From positions 496,001 to 560,000 of the forward strand of contig CAXXMM010000014.1 in NCBI GenBank assembly GCA_963676385.2: a stretch of DNA of 64,000 bases, given 5' to 3'. This document shows positions 26,870-35,762 of this stretch, piece after piece (the first letter of the stretch is position 1; every line of letters begins with the position of its first letter). The notes beneath the pieces are model-generated. The model saw only the letters and a list, made by a program, of their open reading frames with translations, was not told where the DNA came from and searched no databases. The translations under genes were made by a program, and so were the position numbers. This DNA is from UBA1422 sp963676385 (lineage in GTDB: Bacteria; Bacillota; Clostridia; Peptostreptococcales; Anaerovoracaceae).

Positions 26870-28120
26870 CTACTTTTTTAACGCTTCAACGATTTGATCA
26901 AAGGGAACCATCCGTTGCTCTGATTGTTTCATATTTCGGATTGCAACAACCCCTGCTTTTAATTCATCTTCACCAATAATGATGGTATTTCTTACTGCCA
27001 AGCGATCTGCATATTTGAATTGTCCCTTTAAATTTCGGGCCATACAATCCATTTCCACCGCGAATCCTTCTCTTCGTAGAATCCCCATTAATTTTAGTCC
27101 AAATTCTTTGGCTGCATCTCCCATCACCGCAATAAATGCATCCGCACCTTCCGGTTCTGGAATTTTAATACCGTTGGCTTCCATGAGGAGCAACAATCTT
27201 TCTTTTCCCATACCAAACCCTACACCCGGGATAGGTGGACCACCCAGTTCCTCACTCAGGTGATCGTACCGTCCACCTCCACACACAGTGCCTTGTGCAC
27301 CAATACTGGTGGTGATAAATTCAAAGGCCGTCTTTGTGTAGTAATCCAATCCTCTAACAATGCCCGGGTTTACCACATACTGAATTTCCATAGCGTCCAA
27401 GTTTTTTTTCAAATCTGTAAAAGCGGTTTCACATTCCTCGCAAAGGTACTCCAACATGGTGGGGGCGCCTTTTATCAGTTCCTGATCCACCGGTGATTTG
27501 CAATCCAAAATTCTCATTGGGTTTCGTTCATAACGATCTTTGCAGGTATCGCAAAGTTGCTCATATACTGGTTTTAGAAAATTTCGTAATGCATCTTTAT
27601 AATTTTCTCTGCAAACAGGACAGCCAATACTATTGATTTGAAGTTCAATGTCTTTAATGCCCAACTGGTTAATAAAATCATAGGCCAATGCAATGACATC
27701 GCTGTCCGCCATCATATTGTTTGTTCCAAACACCTCAGCCCCAACCTGATGAAATTCTCGCAACCTTCCCGATTGTGGCTTTTCATATCGAAAGCAGGGA
27801 ATATCATAGTAAAACTTCGACGGTTGCGGTTCTGCATATAGTTTGTGCTCAACAAACGCACGGACTACCGGGGAAGTACCTTCCGGTCGAAGGGTTAAGC
27901 TTCGATCCGCCTGGGTCCAAGTGTACATTTCTTTTTGAACGATATCCGTGGTATCTCCAACCCCTCTGGTAAAAAGTTCTGTATGTTCAAACACAGGGGT
28001 GCGCATTTCCTTAAATCCATATCGGGCGCAATGAACTCGATATGCTTCCTCAATATAGTGCCACTTGTGCGCCTCGCTAGGCAGCATGTCTTTTGTTCCC
28101 CTAGGTGCATTGGTTAGCAT
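26870..28120 (-). CDS. hisS: Histidine--tRNA ligase
   Basis: Class IIa enzyme charging tRNA-His. It begins PRGTKDMLPSEAHKW and has motif 2 CFRYEKPQSGRLREFHQ near 107-123. The histidine-binding loops are GLDYYTKTAFEF near 260 and GGRYDHLSEELGG near 282. The C-terminal anticodon domain ends at 416. A single base separates it from hemZ. The ATG at 28120 overlaps no other gene. Confidence 0.97.
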   Translation of the reverse strand: MLTNAPRGTKDMLPSEAHKWHYIEEAYRVHCARYGFKEMRTPVFEHTELFTRGVGDTTDIVQKEMYTWTQADRSLTLRPEGTSPVVRAFVEHKLYAEPQPSKFYYDIPCFRYEKPQSGRLREFHQVGAEVFGTNNMMADSDVIALAYDFINQLGIKDIELQINSIGCPVCRENYKDALRNFLKPVYEQLCDTCKDRYERNPMRILDCKSPVDQELIKGAPTMLEYLCEECETAFTDLKKNLDAMEIQYVVNPGIVRGLDYYTKTAFEFITTSIGAQGTVCGGGRYDHLSEELGGPPIPGVGFGMGKERLLLLMEANGIKIPEPEGADAFIAVMGDAAKEFGLKLMGILRREGFAVEMDCMARNLKGQFKYADRLAVRNTIIIGEDELKAGVVAIRNMKQSEQRMVPFDQIVEALKK

Positions 28121-28121
28121 G

Positions 28122-29480
28122 TTAAAACCTCCTAAATAAATTGTTTTCTTTACGCAATATCATTTCTTCCAGTCTTTCTATATAAATTTGGTAATTTGAT
28201 ACGTTGGGTATCCGTTCCAACCTGTTTTCCTCAGGAAAATAAGCTTTGGAAATCCCTCCGGCACCCATGGCAATAATGGTTTGATTTTCTTCCATCACCC
28301 GAATATTATACAGGCCATCAAATTCAGGTAGGCAATATCCCACATTTTCCAAGCCGCCGGCCATTTGTTTTTGTCGATATAGGTAGTACGGGAGATACCC
28401 GGCTTCTCTAAGTCGTTGCTTTCCATCCTCAAGCATTGCAGCCACCACCGCCCCCTGCTCAAAATGAAAATTTTTGTTCCCTTCAGTTAACCGGGAGGTC
28501 CGTTTCATAGCCAAAGTGTGTACCGTAATATTCTCCGGCTTTAGCCCAATCATTTCTGAAAGGGTTTTGGCAAAATCATGGGGCCCCTCACCGGGCAGTC
28601 CGGCAATAATATCTGTATTGATGCATGGTATTTTTGCAGATCTGGCCATTTCGAAGGCTTCATAAACCTGCTTCACACTATGTTCTCTGCCAATTCTCCG
28701 CAAGGTTTCTTCATGCATGGACTGAGGGTTTATGCTAACCCGATTGATGCCAAATTGAGCAGCTAAATTCATATTTTCCGGAGAAATCGTATCCGGCCTG
28801 CCGGCTTCCAAACAATACTCCACTAAATTGGGATTTACAAACGATTCTTTCATTTGCCCGAATAGCCGCGCCAACTGATCCTCTGACAAAGTGGTGGGGG
28901 TTCCGCCGCCTATGTAAATGGACTCCCCATACCACCGTTTTTCCTTCATAGCCCTTGCAACATACTGGATTTCAGTGATTAGGGCATCCAAATATCTCTC
29001 CACTTCATCCTTTTCCCACGGATTGGATGTAAAAGAGCAGTAAGAACACCGAGTCGGGCAAAACGGAATCCCTACATAAATTCCAACGCTCCGGCTTGAT
29101 GGCAATGCCACGGTTTGTTGTTGATGCAAAAGAATATCCATCACTTCCAGCGCCTTCGGTCTCGTGACAAGATATTCATCCATCAAAATGTTGAATACCT
29201 GATTGGGCTCCTTCGTCTTCCGCAACAACTCTCCTGTCATTTTCACAGGACGTATTCCGGTTATAATCCCCCACGGCGGATGGACTCCGGTCTTTTCCCT
29301 TAAAAATTGATACAACTGTGCTTTTAATCGATTCTTGTTCCCATCATAAGTGAAGGTTGCATCGGCACGATTCGCATCTTCTTCAGGAAGTAGTACAAAT
29401 TCATCCGTAGGTAAAAAGAGTTTAAGCAACTCCTCATATTCATGTAACTTATCAGTATTGGAAATGAACAGTTTATACAA
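28122..29480 (-). CDS. hemZ: Coproporphyrinogen dehydrogenase-like radical SAM protein HemZ
   Basis: Oxygen-independent radical SAM enzyme related to HemN; in Bacillus HemZ acts in anaerobic haem synthesis, though in an organism without other haem genes it may do something else. The cluster motif is CPTRCSYCSF in the middle third, preceded by VGIYVGIPF. YIGGGTPTTL and GLPGEGPHDF follow. I take a TTG at 29480 (452 residues) as start, since AGAGGA is spaced nine bases away and the overlap with the MBL gene is then only eight bases; a TTG at 29507 is the alternative. Confidence 0.87.
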   Translation of the reverse strand: MYKLFISNTDKLHEYEELLKLFLPTDEFVLLPEEDANRADATFTYDGNKNRLKAQLYQFLREKTGVHPPWGIITGIRPVKMTGELLRKTKEPNQVFNILMDEYLVTRPKALEVMDILLHQQQTVALPSSRSVGIYVGIPFCPTRCSYCSFTSNPWEKDEVERYLDALITEIQYVARAMKEKRWYGESIYIGGGTPTTLSEDQLARLFGQMKESFVNPNLVEYCLEAGRPDTISPENMNLAAQFGINRVSINPQSMHEETLRRIGREHSVKQVYEAFEMARSAKIPCINTDIIAGLPGEGPHDFAKTLSEMIGLKPENITVHTLAMKRTSRLTEGNKNFHFEQGAVVAAMLEDGKQRLREAGYLPYYLYRQKQMAGGLENVGYCLPEFDGLYNIRVMEENQTIIAMGAGGISKAYFPEENRLERIPNVSNYQIYIERLEEMILRKENNLFRRF

Positions 29481-30093
29481 ATGGATTGTTCCTCTTTTCA
29501 AATCCAATGGTGGTTGTTCCCATATGTCCCGGGTATACCTTCATATCATCCGGCAAAACAAAAAGTTGCTGATGAATAGAGGTGGAAAGCTGTTCAAAGG
29601 AGCTGCCCGGAAAGTCCGTTCTGCCAACAGAACCATAAAAAAGAGTATCTCCGCTAAATACCACCTCATCCACCACAATGCACATCCCACCGGGTGTGTG
29701 GCCTGGCGTCATGAGAAACTTCAACTTCATGGATCCTACTTGCAAAATGTCATTCTGCCTCACAAGAAGGTCCGGTTCAAATTCAATGCCCGTTTGGAAC
29801 ACCATTCGAGACATATTTAATTCTGCAGATTCAACCATTTTTGCATCTGCTGCAGAAATGACAACTTTCGCATTGTCGAAATCCAGCAAATGCTGAGAAA
29901 CGCCTCCGATATGATCGCTATGGCCATGGGTTAAAATAATATACTCAATGGATATTTCGTTATCTTTTACGAATTGGGAAAGTGCCGGATTGTATCCTCC
30001 CGGATCTACAACGAAACCCTTTTTTTCTTTTTCATCATATACCAAATAGGTGTTAACCATTAATGGTCCGCTTGGCATGTTTTTAATGACCAT
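29473..30093 (-). CDS. MBL-fold metallohydrolase (glyoxalase II-like)
   Basis: Small 206-residue metallo-beta-lactamase-fold hydrolase. THGHSDHIGG gives the HxHxDH zinc motif near 55-64, TPGHTPGGMCI the next His near 130, and FSGDTLF the bridging Asp. The ATG at 30093 has ACAGGAGGAA upstream. Members near relA are usually annotated as hydroxyacylglutathione hydrolase-like; the real substrate is unknown. Confidence 0.88.
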   Translation of the reverse strand: MVIKNMPSGPLMVNTYLVYDEKEKKGFVVDPGGYNPALSQFVKDNEISIEYIILTHGHSDHIGGVSQHLLDFDNAKVVISAADAKMVESAELNMSRMVFQTGIEFEPDLLVRQNDILQVGSMKLKFLMTPGHTPGGMCIVVDEVVFSGDTLFYGSVGRTDFPGSSFEQLSTSIHQQLFVLPDDMKVYPGHMGTTTIGFEKRNNPFV

Positions 30094-30121
30094 GGTTCCT
30101 CCTGTCATTCTGTCAGAGAAA

Positions 30122-32305
30122 TTAGCTTTTTGCCCGATATACTTCAGAGACCCCGGCAACTCCATGTAGGGTGCGAAGGATCTTTTTCATCTGGGCTGTA
30201 TTGGAAATTGAAAGTGTTAAAATAATATGAATAGTTTTTTCTTTTGAACTTTTTGCATTGACACCGGAAATATGAACATCCATATTTTCGCACACCTTTG
30301 AAATGTCAGAGAACAATCCTTTTCGATCTTCCGCAACAATGGTAATGTCTGCGTTATAGGATTTCTCTTCCGTGGTATCCCATTCAACATCAATAAATCT
30401 TTGCTTTTCTTCTTCCGGTAAAGACGTAATATTGGTACAATCTTTACGATGGACAGAAATTCCTCTTCCCTTGGTAATATACCCAACAATTTCATCCCCC
30501 GGTACCGGATTACAACACCTTGACACCCGAATCATCAAATTGTCCACGCCTTTTACGGTGACCCCGACTTTGTCCCGAGGAACGGTTTTCTCTTTTTTCC
30601 CTTTATCTTCTACCAATACTTCAATGTCATTGGTTTCTTTTTTGATGTCTTCTTTTTTGTCCTCGTTATAGTACTTGAATAAGGCAGTGGCTACTTTGCT
30701 TACGTAAGATCCCCCATTGGCAATCTGTGCATAAAGCTCATCCGTTCCACTCAACTTGTTCTCTTTCACAAACCGAATGATGTACATATTTCTAAGCACT
30801 TGTCTTGGGTCATAGCCTTTTTTACGAACATATTTGTCTATGGCATCTTTTCCTTTTTCAATATCCCCGGATTTATTGTCCCTTCGGAGAAACTGACGGA
30901 TTTTATTACGGGCAGTGCTGCTCTTTGCAATTTTTAACCAATCAATGCTAGGTCCTCTAGAGTTTGGGGATGTTACAATTTCAACGATTGTGCCGTTTTC
31001 CAGGGGGTGATCGATTGGCACCATTTTGCCGTTTACCTTGGCACCCACACATTTTTCACCAATACCTGAGTGAATTTTAAATGCAAAATCCAAAGGAGTG
31101 GATCCAGCAGGCAATTCCAACACATCCCCCCTTGGTGTAAAAACAAACACTTGGTTTTCAAATAAATCGACTTTTAAAGATTCCATGAACTCTTTGGGAT
31201 CGTCCATGTCCTTTTGCCATTCCAAACTTTGTCTCAACCAAGCTAGTTTTACTTCTTCATTATCGCTGGCAATGCCCTCCTTGTACTTCCAATGGGCAGC
31301 AATACCATATTCGGCAACCCGATGCATTTCATAAGTTCTGATTTGAATTTCAAAGGGTTTGCCATTGTCACCGATGACTGTGGTATGGATAGATTGATAT
31401 AGATTTTGCTTGGGCATGGCGATGTAGTCTTTAAAACGGCCGGGAATGGGGGTCCAAAGAGTATGAACAATCCCCAAAACCGCGTAACAATCTTTTACCG
31501 ATTCAACAATGATTCTCACTGCCATGAGATCAAAAATTTCATCCAGCGACTTCCGCTGATATTCCATTTTTTTGTAGATGCTATAAAGATTTTTGGTTCG
31601 GCCGGATATTTCATAGCGGATTCCAAGGTCATCCAAGGCTTCAATAATATCCTCTACAATATGATCCAGCGTATGCTGCCGTTCCTCTTTTTGTGCGGCC
31701 AAATTGGACACCAATTTATCATGAGCTTCCGGATACAGATTTTTTAGGGCAATATCCTCCAGTTCAAATTTTAGGGCATACATGCCAAGTCTGCTGGCCA
31801 AAGGTGCATAGATGTCCAAGGTATCTCTGCATTTTTCCTTCACTTTATCGTCAGACAGATAATTTATTGTGCGCAAGTTATGCAAGGTATCCGCCAATTT
31901 AATAATGAGAACGCGAATATCCTTGGACATGGCTAAAAACATCTTTCGCAGGTTTTCTGCCTGTTTTTCTTCCTTATTATCAAAGGCAATTGTGCCTAAC
32001 TTGGTCACCCCATCCACTAACAGACAAACTTCTTCACCAAAGTCTCTGGCCAGATCTTCTTCGGTATAGGCAGTATCCTCCACTACATCATGCATAAGTC
32101 CGGCAACCAACGTATTGTCATCCATGCCAAGTTCTGCAAGAATTTTAGTGACTGAAATTGGGTGAATAAGATAAGGCTCTCCGGATTTTCTCATTTGGCC
32201 GGTATGCATTTTTTCTGCCACATCAAAAGCTTTCCCAATTAATTCTATGTCATATTTGGGATTGATTTTTATGATTTCATCTAAAAAATCCTGCCTGCTT
32301 TCCAT
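30122..32305 (-). CDS. relA: Bifunctional (p)ppGpp synthetase/hydrolase
   Basis: Makes and degrades the stringent-response alarmone. The hydrolase HD domain is intact (GLMHDVVEDTAYT near 65-77). The synthetase domain carries YQSIHTTVIG near 308-317, with HRVAEYGIAAHWKYKEG. TGS (FVFTPRGDVLELPAGST) and C-terminal ACT domains complete the 727 residues. secDF is nine bases upstream and the MBL gene 28 bases downstream. The recJ, apt and dtd genes often found in this cluster are absent. Confidence 0.97.
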   Translation of the reverse strand: MESRQDFLDEIIKINPKYDIELIGKAFDVAEKMHTGQMRKSGEPYLIHPISVTKILAELGMDDNTLVAGLMHDVVEDTAYTEEDLARDFGEEVCLLVDGVTKLGTIAFDNKEEKQAENLRKMFLAMSKDIRVLIIKLADTLHNLRTINYLSDDKVKEKCRDTLDIYAPLASRLGMYALKFELEDIALKNLYPEAHDKLVSNLAAQKEERQHTLDHIVEDIIEALDDLGIRYEISGRTKNLYSIYKKMEYQRKSLDEIFDLMAVRIIVESVKDCYAVLGIVHTLWTPIPGRFKDYIAMPKQNLYQSIHTTVIGDNGKPFEIQIRTYEMHRVAEYGIAAHWKYKEGIASDNEEVKLAWLRQSLEWQKDMDDPKEFMESLKVDLFENQVFVFTPRGDVLELPAGSTPLDFAFKIHSGIGEKCVGAKVNGKMVPIDHPLENGTIVEIVTSPNSRGPSIDWLKIAKSSTARNKIRQFLRRDNKSGDIEKGKDAIDKYVRKKGYDPRQVLRNMYIIRFVKENKLSGTDELYAQIANGGSYVSKVATALFKYYNEDKKEDIKKETNDIEVLVEDKGKKEKTVPRDKVGVTVKGVDNLMIRVSRCCNPVPGDEIVGYITKGRGISVHRKDCTNITSLPEEEKQRFIDVEWDTTEEKSYNADITIVAEDRKGLFSDISKVCENMDVHISGVNAKSSKEKTIHIILTLSISNTAQMKKILRTLHGVAGVSEVYRAKS

Positions 32306-32313
32306 GGGGCCGT

Positions 32314-34743
32314 TTATCTCCTATTCCCTTTTTTGCCTTTTTTGTTGTGTTTTGTTGTTTTTGTCGGACCGGATTTTGTCTTTGCCTTCACCGGCTGATC
32401 CAAAACCGACATGTCCTCCACTAAGATTTCATTCATTTCCTCTACAACGACTTCCTCCACAACGGGTTTTTCAATTTTTTTTGCCTCTGTGGTCACTGGT
32501 TCTACCAGTTTTTTGCCTTTGTTTTTTTCCACATGCCTTTGATAACTGGATTTTTTTCGAAAATTGGAAAAATCGTAATACAAGGGGCTACAAACAAAGA
32601 TGGAGGACAGGGTCCCTACCATAATACCAACCATCAAAGGTAATACAAATTCCCGAATAGATGATCCACCCATAAAATACAGAGGAATCATGACCACGAC
32701 GGTAGCCACAGAAGTCATAATGGAACGGGACAAAGTCTGATTAATACTAATATCCAAAACATCCGCGGTGGGTTCCTTCCGCATGAAGCGGAAGTTCTCT
32801 CTCACCCGGTCAAAGATAACAATGGTGTCATTTATTGAATAACCTAGCACTGTAAGTATACCCGCAATGAATGGATTGTTAACAGGAATCTGGAAAATCG
32901 CATAAAATGCAACCACAAGCAAGATATCATGAAGGTCTCCTAATATGGCCGCAGCACCAAATTTCCATTCCCGGAATCGGAATCGTATGTACAGCAGCAT
33001 GCCTATGATGGACAAAATAATTGCTTTCACCGCATTGCCTTGCAGTTCTTTCCCAACCGATGGTCCAAACAACTCAATCCCTAGAACATCATCGTCAGAA
33101 ATGCCATATTTATCTTTAAAATCGCTAATAATCTCTCCTCGCACATCGTTGTCCAAGGCTTCTTTCGTTCGGATAATCACGGTCTCCAGTTTTTCCCCTG
33201 AGTAAACAATCTGCATCTGATCCGGGTCCACATCATACTTACTGAAAATATCTTTTATCTCCTGAGTAGCAACCTGCTTGCCCATGTCAATATTCATCAT
33301 GGTTCCACCGGTAAAATCAATTCCCAAGTTGTATCCTCTAACTCCACCAACCAATAGTCCTGTGGCTATGATGACAACACTAACAATATAGTATATTTTG
33401 CGGTGCTTGATGACGTGAAACTGTTTTTTTATTTTCAGCATTGGTGTTCCGTCTTCGTGGATTCCAAAAAACTTATTTTTGGAAAATCGAGGGCTGGAAG
33501 CCAAAATATCCAAAATCAATTGAGTTACAAAGATTGCCGTAAAGACGCTGGCAAAAATACCAATCATCAACGTAAGCGCAAACCCTTTCACACCACTGGT
33601 TCCAACCTGATACAGGATAATCGCAGTTAAAAAAGTAGTTAACTGGGAGTCAATAATTGGGCTTAATGCACGTTTAAATCCGGTATGCATGGCAACCCGT
33701 ATGGTTTTCCCCGCAACGATTTCTTCTTTAATCCGGGAAAATATAATGATATTTGCATCCACCGCCATACCAATTGAGACGATAATACCTGCCATACCCG
33801 GCAAAGTTAATACACTCCCCATCAGTATCATCGCTACAAGAATCAACAATACATACAAGCAAAGGGCAATGTTTGCAGCAAACCCCATCAAGCGATAGCC
33901 AAACAACATAATCAGGAAAATCAGCAAGAATCCAATTCCCCCGGCATAAAGACTCATCTGAAGTGCATTTAGGCCAACCGTGGCAGTTTGTACTGACGAA
34001 GTAACCTCTTGCAATTCCACAGGCAATGACCCGCCTCGTATTAAGGCTGCCAGATTTGTTGCCTCATCTTGGGAAAACCCACCGGTTCCACCGGAAATTT
34101 CGCATTCTCCACCGGAAATCACTTCTTGAACCTCTGGCGCAGAAATCACCTGTCCGTCCAAAGTAATAACAATCGCTGAACTGCCTACCAAAGTGCCGTT
34201 ATCTGTAATGGTTGGCACCACTGTGCCAGCCAAAGCCTTTTTTGTTGCAGCTTCAAACGCTTTGGCACCTTCCGTATCAAAAGTTAATCCAATGGCATAC
34301 CCACCATTCTCCGTATCCTGTTGGGTGACAGCATCTTTGACACTTCCCCCATCCAGCACAAAGGTTCCGTCTGCCAAGGTAAATTTTAGTTGCGCTGTTT
34401 TTCCAATCTGGGCGATGGCATCTTCCGCATTCTCAGCCCCCGGAAGTTCAACTCGAATTCGCTTTTGTCCTTCAATTGTAACAATTGGATTCACTAGCCC
34501 CATTTGGTCTACACGCTCTTCAATAACCGCCTTGGTTTGTTCCATCAAATCCGTTAGATCATCTCCCGTTAGATCCGTCTGGGCTTCCATAACAACATAG
34601 ACGCCGCCTTTAATGTCCAAGCCGAGTTGGATTTGGTCTTTCAAAGGCTCAATGGGACCAATTCCTTTTACCGTAAGGATGCCACCTAAAATAATGACTA
34701 CGATTACCAATAGCGCCAATACCTTTTTCCAAAAATCTGACAT
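32314..34743 (-). CDS. secDF: Protein translocase subunit SecDF (fused)
   Basis: Membrane protein that uses the ion gradient to finish Sec-dependent export. SecD and SecF parts are fused in one 809-residue chain: SecD motif LGLDIKGGVYVVM near 35-47, the periplasmic loops, and two sets of about six helices; SecF begins near residue 455 with NLGIDFTGGTMMNID. A Lys-rich tail of about 90 residues ends NKKGKKGNRR. The start is ATG 34743, with AAGGTGG upstream; a GTG at 34755 would add four residues. It is separated from yajC by a terminator, so it may be transcribed on its own. Confidence 0.95.
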   Translation of the reverse strand: MSDFWKKVLALLVIVVIILGGILTVKGIGPIEPLKDQIQLGLDIKGGVYVVMEAQTDLTGDDLTDLMEQTKAVIEERVDQMGLVNPIVTIEGQKRIRVELPGAENAEDAIAQIGKTAQLKFTLADGTFVLDGGSVKDAVTQQDTENGGYAIGLTFDTEGAKAFEAATKKALAGTVVPTITDNGTLVGSSAIVITLDGQVISAPEVQEVISGGECEISGGTGGFSQDEATNLAALIRGGSLPVELQEVTSSVQTATVGLNALQMSLYAGGIGFLLIFLIMLFGYRLMGFAANIALCLYVLLILVAMILMGSVLTLPGMAGIIVSIGMAVDANIIIFSRIKEEIVAGKTIRVAMHTGFKRALSPIIDSQLTTFLTAIILYQVGTSGVKGFALTLMIGIFASVFTAIFVTQLILDILASSPRFSKNKFFGIHEDGTPMLKIKKQFHVIKHRKIYYIVSVVIIATGLLVGGVRGYNLGIDFTGGTMMNIDMGKQVATQEIKDIFSKYDVDPDQMQIVYSGEKLETVIIRTKEALDNDVRGEIISDFKDKYGISDDDVLGIELFGPSVGKELQGNAVKAIILSIIGMLLYIRFRFREWKFGAAAILGDLHDILLVVAFYAIFQIPVNNPFIAGILTVLGYSINDTIVIFDRVRENFRFMRKEPTADVLDISINQTLSRSIMTSVATVVVMIPLYFMGGSSIREFVLPLMVGIMVGTLSSIFVCSPLYYDFSNFRKKSSYQRHVEKNKGKKLVEPVTTEAKKIEKPVVEEVVVEEMNEILVEDMSVLDQPVKAKTKSGPTKTTKHNKKGKKGNRR

Positions 34744-34840
34744 ATAATTACCCACCTTATAAATATTTTTGCATTAATGTATATTTTACTACTTTTTCTC
34801 CGTTTTAACAAGCCCAAACGATTGATTTTTCAATTCAAAC

Positions 34841-34873
34841 AAAGAAAAAAGCCTTCAGCGAAAGAAGGCTTTT
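34841..34873 (-). terminator. Intrinsic terminator after yajC
   Basis: AAAAGCCTTC (34847-34856) and GAAGGCTTTT (34864-34873) form a 10-bp stem with a 7-base loop. The minus strand runs on into TTTTTTCTTT, a good U-tract. It separates the tRNA-Leu/yajC unit from secDF. Confidence 0.8.
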
Positions 34874-34891
34874 CAGATTCTTTTTGATAAA

Positions 34892-35272
34892 TTATTCTTT
34901 GTCTTTTTCGGGGGATGAAGCTTTTTTCATTCGCTTTGGCAAAGCTTTTTTAGGCTCTTCCTCCACAGGAGTTGCCGAATCTTCAGTTACTTTGATGTCA
35001 GGCTTCGCTGCACCATCTACAACTTTTGAGACCGCCCATCTCATCATCTCAAACTTCACCTTATCGGCTCCCGCCTGAATAACAATGGTCTCCTCTTTCG
35101 TCTTAACAATTTTGCCGCACAATCCACCGATGGTGATGATCTCATCTCCAACCTGAAGGTTTCTGCGCATTTCGTTTACTGATTTTTCCCTTTTTCTCTG
35201 TGGTCTAATTAACAAAAAGTACATAATCACTATCAAGAGAAGCAGTGGTCCAAATGTTACTAGTTGATCCAT
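34892..35272 (-). CDS. yajC: Preprotein translocase subunit YajC
   Basis: Accessory membrane subunit of the Sec translocon. One N-terminal helix (FGPLLLLIVIMYFLLI) is followed by RPQRKREK and the conserved EIITIGGLCGKIV. The last 40 residues are an acidic then basic extension (TPVEEEPKKALPKRMKK) beyond the family core; whole length is 126. ATG 35272 has ATAGGAGG seven bases upstream. It lies 41 bases after the tRNA-Leu(CAA) gene. Confidence 0.93.
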   Translation of the reverse strand: MDQLVTFGPLLLLIVIMYFLLIRPQRKREKSVNEMRRNLQVGDEIITIGGLCGKIVKTKEETIVIQAGADKVKFEMMRWAVSKVVDGAAKPDIKVTEDSATPVEEEPKKALPKRMKKASSPEKDKE

Positions 35273-35313
35273 TCTATTTCCTCCTATCACATTGGTTCTT
35301 CATTTATTAGTTG

Positions 35314-35400
35314 TGGTGCCGGCGGTGGGGGTCGAACCCACACGGTGTTACCACCACGGGATTTTGAATCCCGCACGTCTGCCAATTCCATCACGCCGGC
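35314..35400 (-). tRNA. tRNA-Leu, anticodon CAA
   Basis: The minus strand folds as a long-variable-arm tRNA. The acceptor GCCGGCG pairs with CGCCGGC and an encoded CCA follows. The anticodon loop TTCAAAA sits in a CGGGA/TCCCG stem, giving CAA, which reads UUG. The T-loop is GTTCGACC. It lies just upstream of yajC and has its own promoter. Confidence 0.95.
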
Positions 35401-35411
35401 GCGACTTCGTA

Positions 35412-35441
35412 ATTATAGCACTATCAATCGGTAATCGTCAA
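35412..35441 (-). promoter_or_regulatory. Promoter for tRNA-Leu(CAA) and probably yajC
   Basis: TTGACG (35436-35441) and TATAAT (35412-35417) on the minus strand, spacer 18. The -10 lies about 11 bases before the tRNA 5' end, as is usual for stable RNA genes. Confidence 0.75.
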
Positions 35442-35556
35442 CTCCTCTTATGAAATTACAGCGATTTTTTTCCTCACAGGTTGGTTAAAAAACACCAGAA
35501 TAAGGAAAAAAGATAAAAGCTGGACTTTCAAACCCAAAATGTGCAGCAAAAAAACA

Positions 35557-35581
35557 AAAAAGCCTTATCATAAGACTTTTT
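35557..35581 (-). terminator. Intrinsic terminator after tRNA-Leu(GAG)
   Basis: The minus strand reads AAAAAGTCTTA, loop TGA, TAAGGCTTTTT (one G-U pair), then TTTTGTTTTTTT, a strong terminator just beyond the tRNA. The 35442-35556 stretch holds no gene. Confidence 0.8.
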
Positions 35582-35588
35582 GTTTCGA

Positions 35589-35673
35589 TGGTGCGCCCGA
35601 CCAGACTTGAACTGGTACGATGTTACTCACACGCCCCTCAAACGTGCGCGTCTGCCGATTCCGCCACGGGCGC
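35589..35673 (-). tRNA. tRNA-Leu, anticodon GAG
   Basis: The acceptor GCGCCCG pairs with CGGGCGC, followed by an encoded CCA. The anticodon stem CACGT/GCGTG holds the loop TTGAGGG, so the anticodon is GAG, reading CUC and CUU. A long variable arm, as expected for leucine, and T-loop GTTCAAGT are visible. Confidence 0.95.
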
Positions 35674-35691
35674 ATATCGGATACCTTAGAT

Positions 35692-35720
35692 ACAATATAT
35701 AAAATCAATGATTTTGTCAA
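35692..35720 (-). promoter_or_regulatory. Promoter for tRNA-Leu(GAG)
   Basis: TTGACA (35715-35720) and TATTGT (35692-35697) on the minus strand, spacer 17, about 18 bases before the tRNA 5' end. The -35 box is perfect. Confidence 0.65.
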
Positions 35721-35762
35721 CAACAATTAAGCAGGAAACCCGAATTTATATAGGATTTTCTT

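Noticed and set aside
20852..28120. T-box leaders for leuS, aspS or hisS
   Set aside because: The upstream sequence of each is coding or only a few bases long, and no AGGGTGG-type T-box word was found; glyS likewise.
34743..34755. GTG start for SecDF four codons upstream
   Set aside because: It lies within the AAGGTGGGT ribosome site that serves the ATG at 34743.
35442..35556. Possible small gene between the two tRNAs
   Set aside because: No frame with a start and ribosome site; the stretch is a spacer ending in a terminator.
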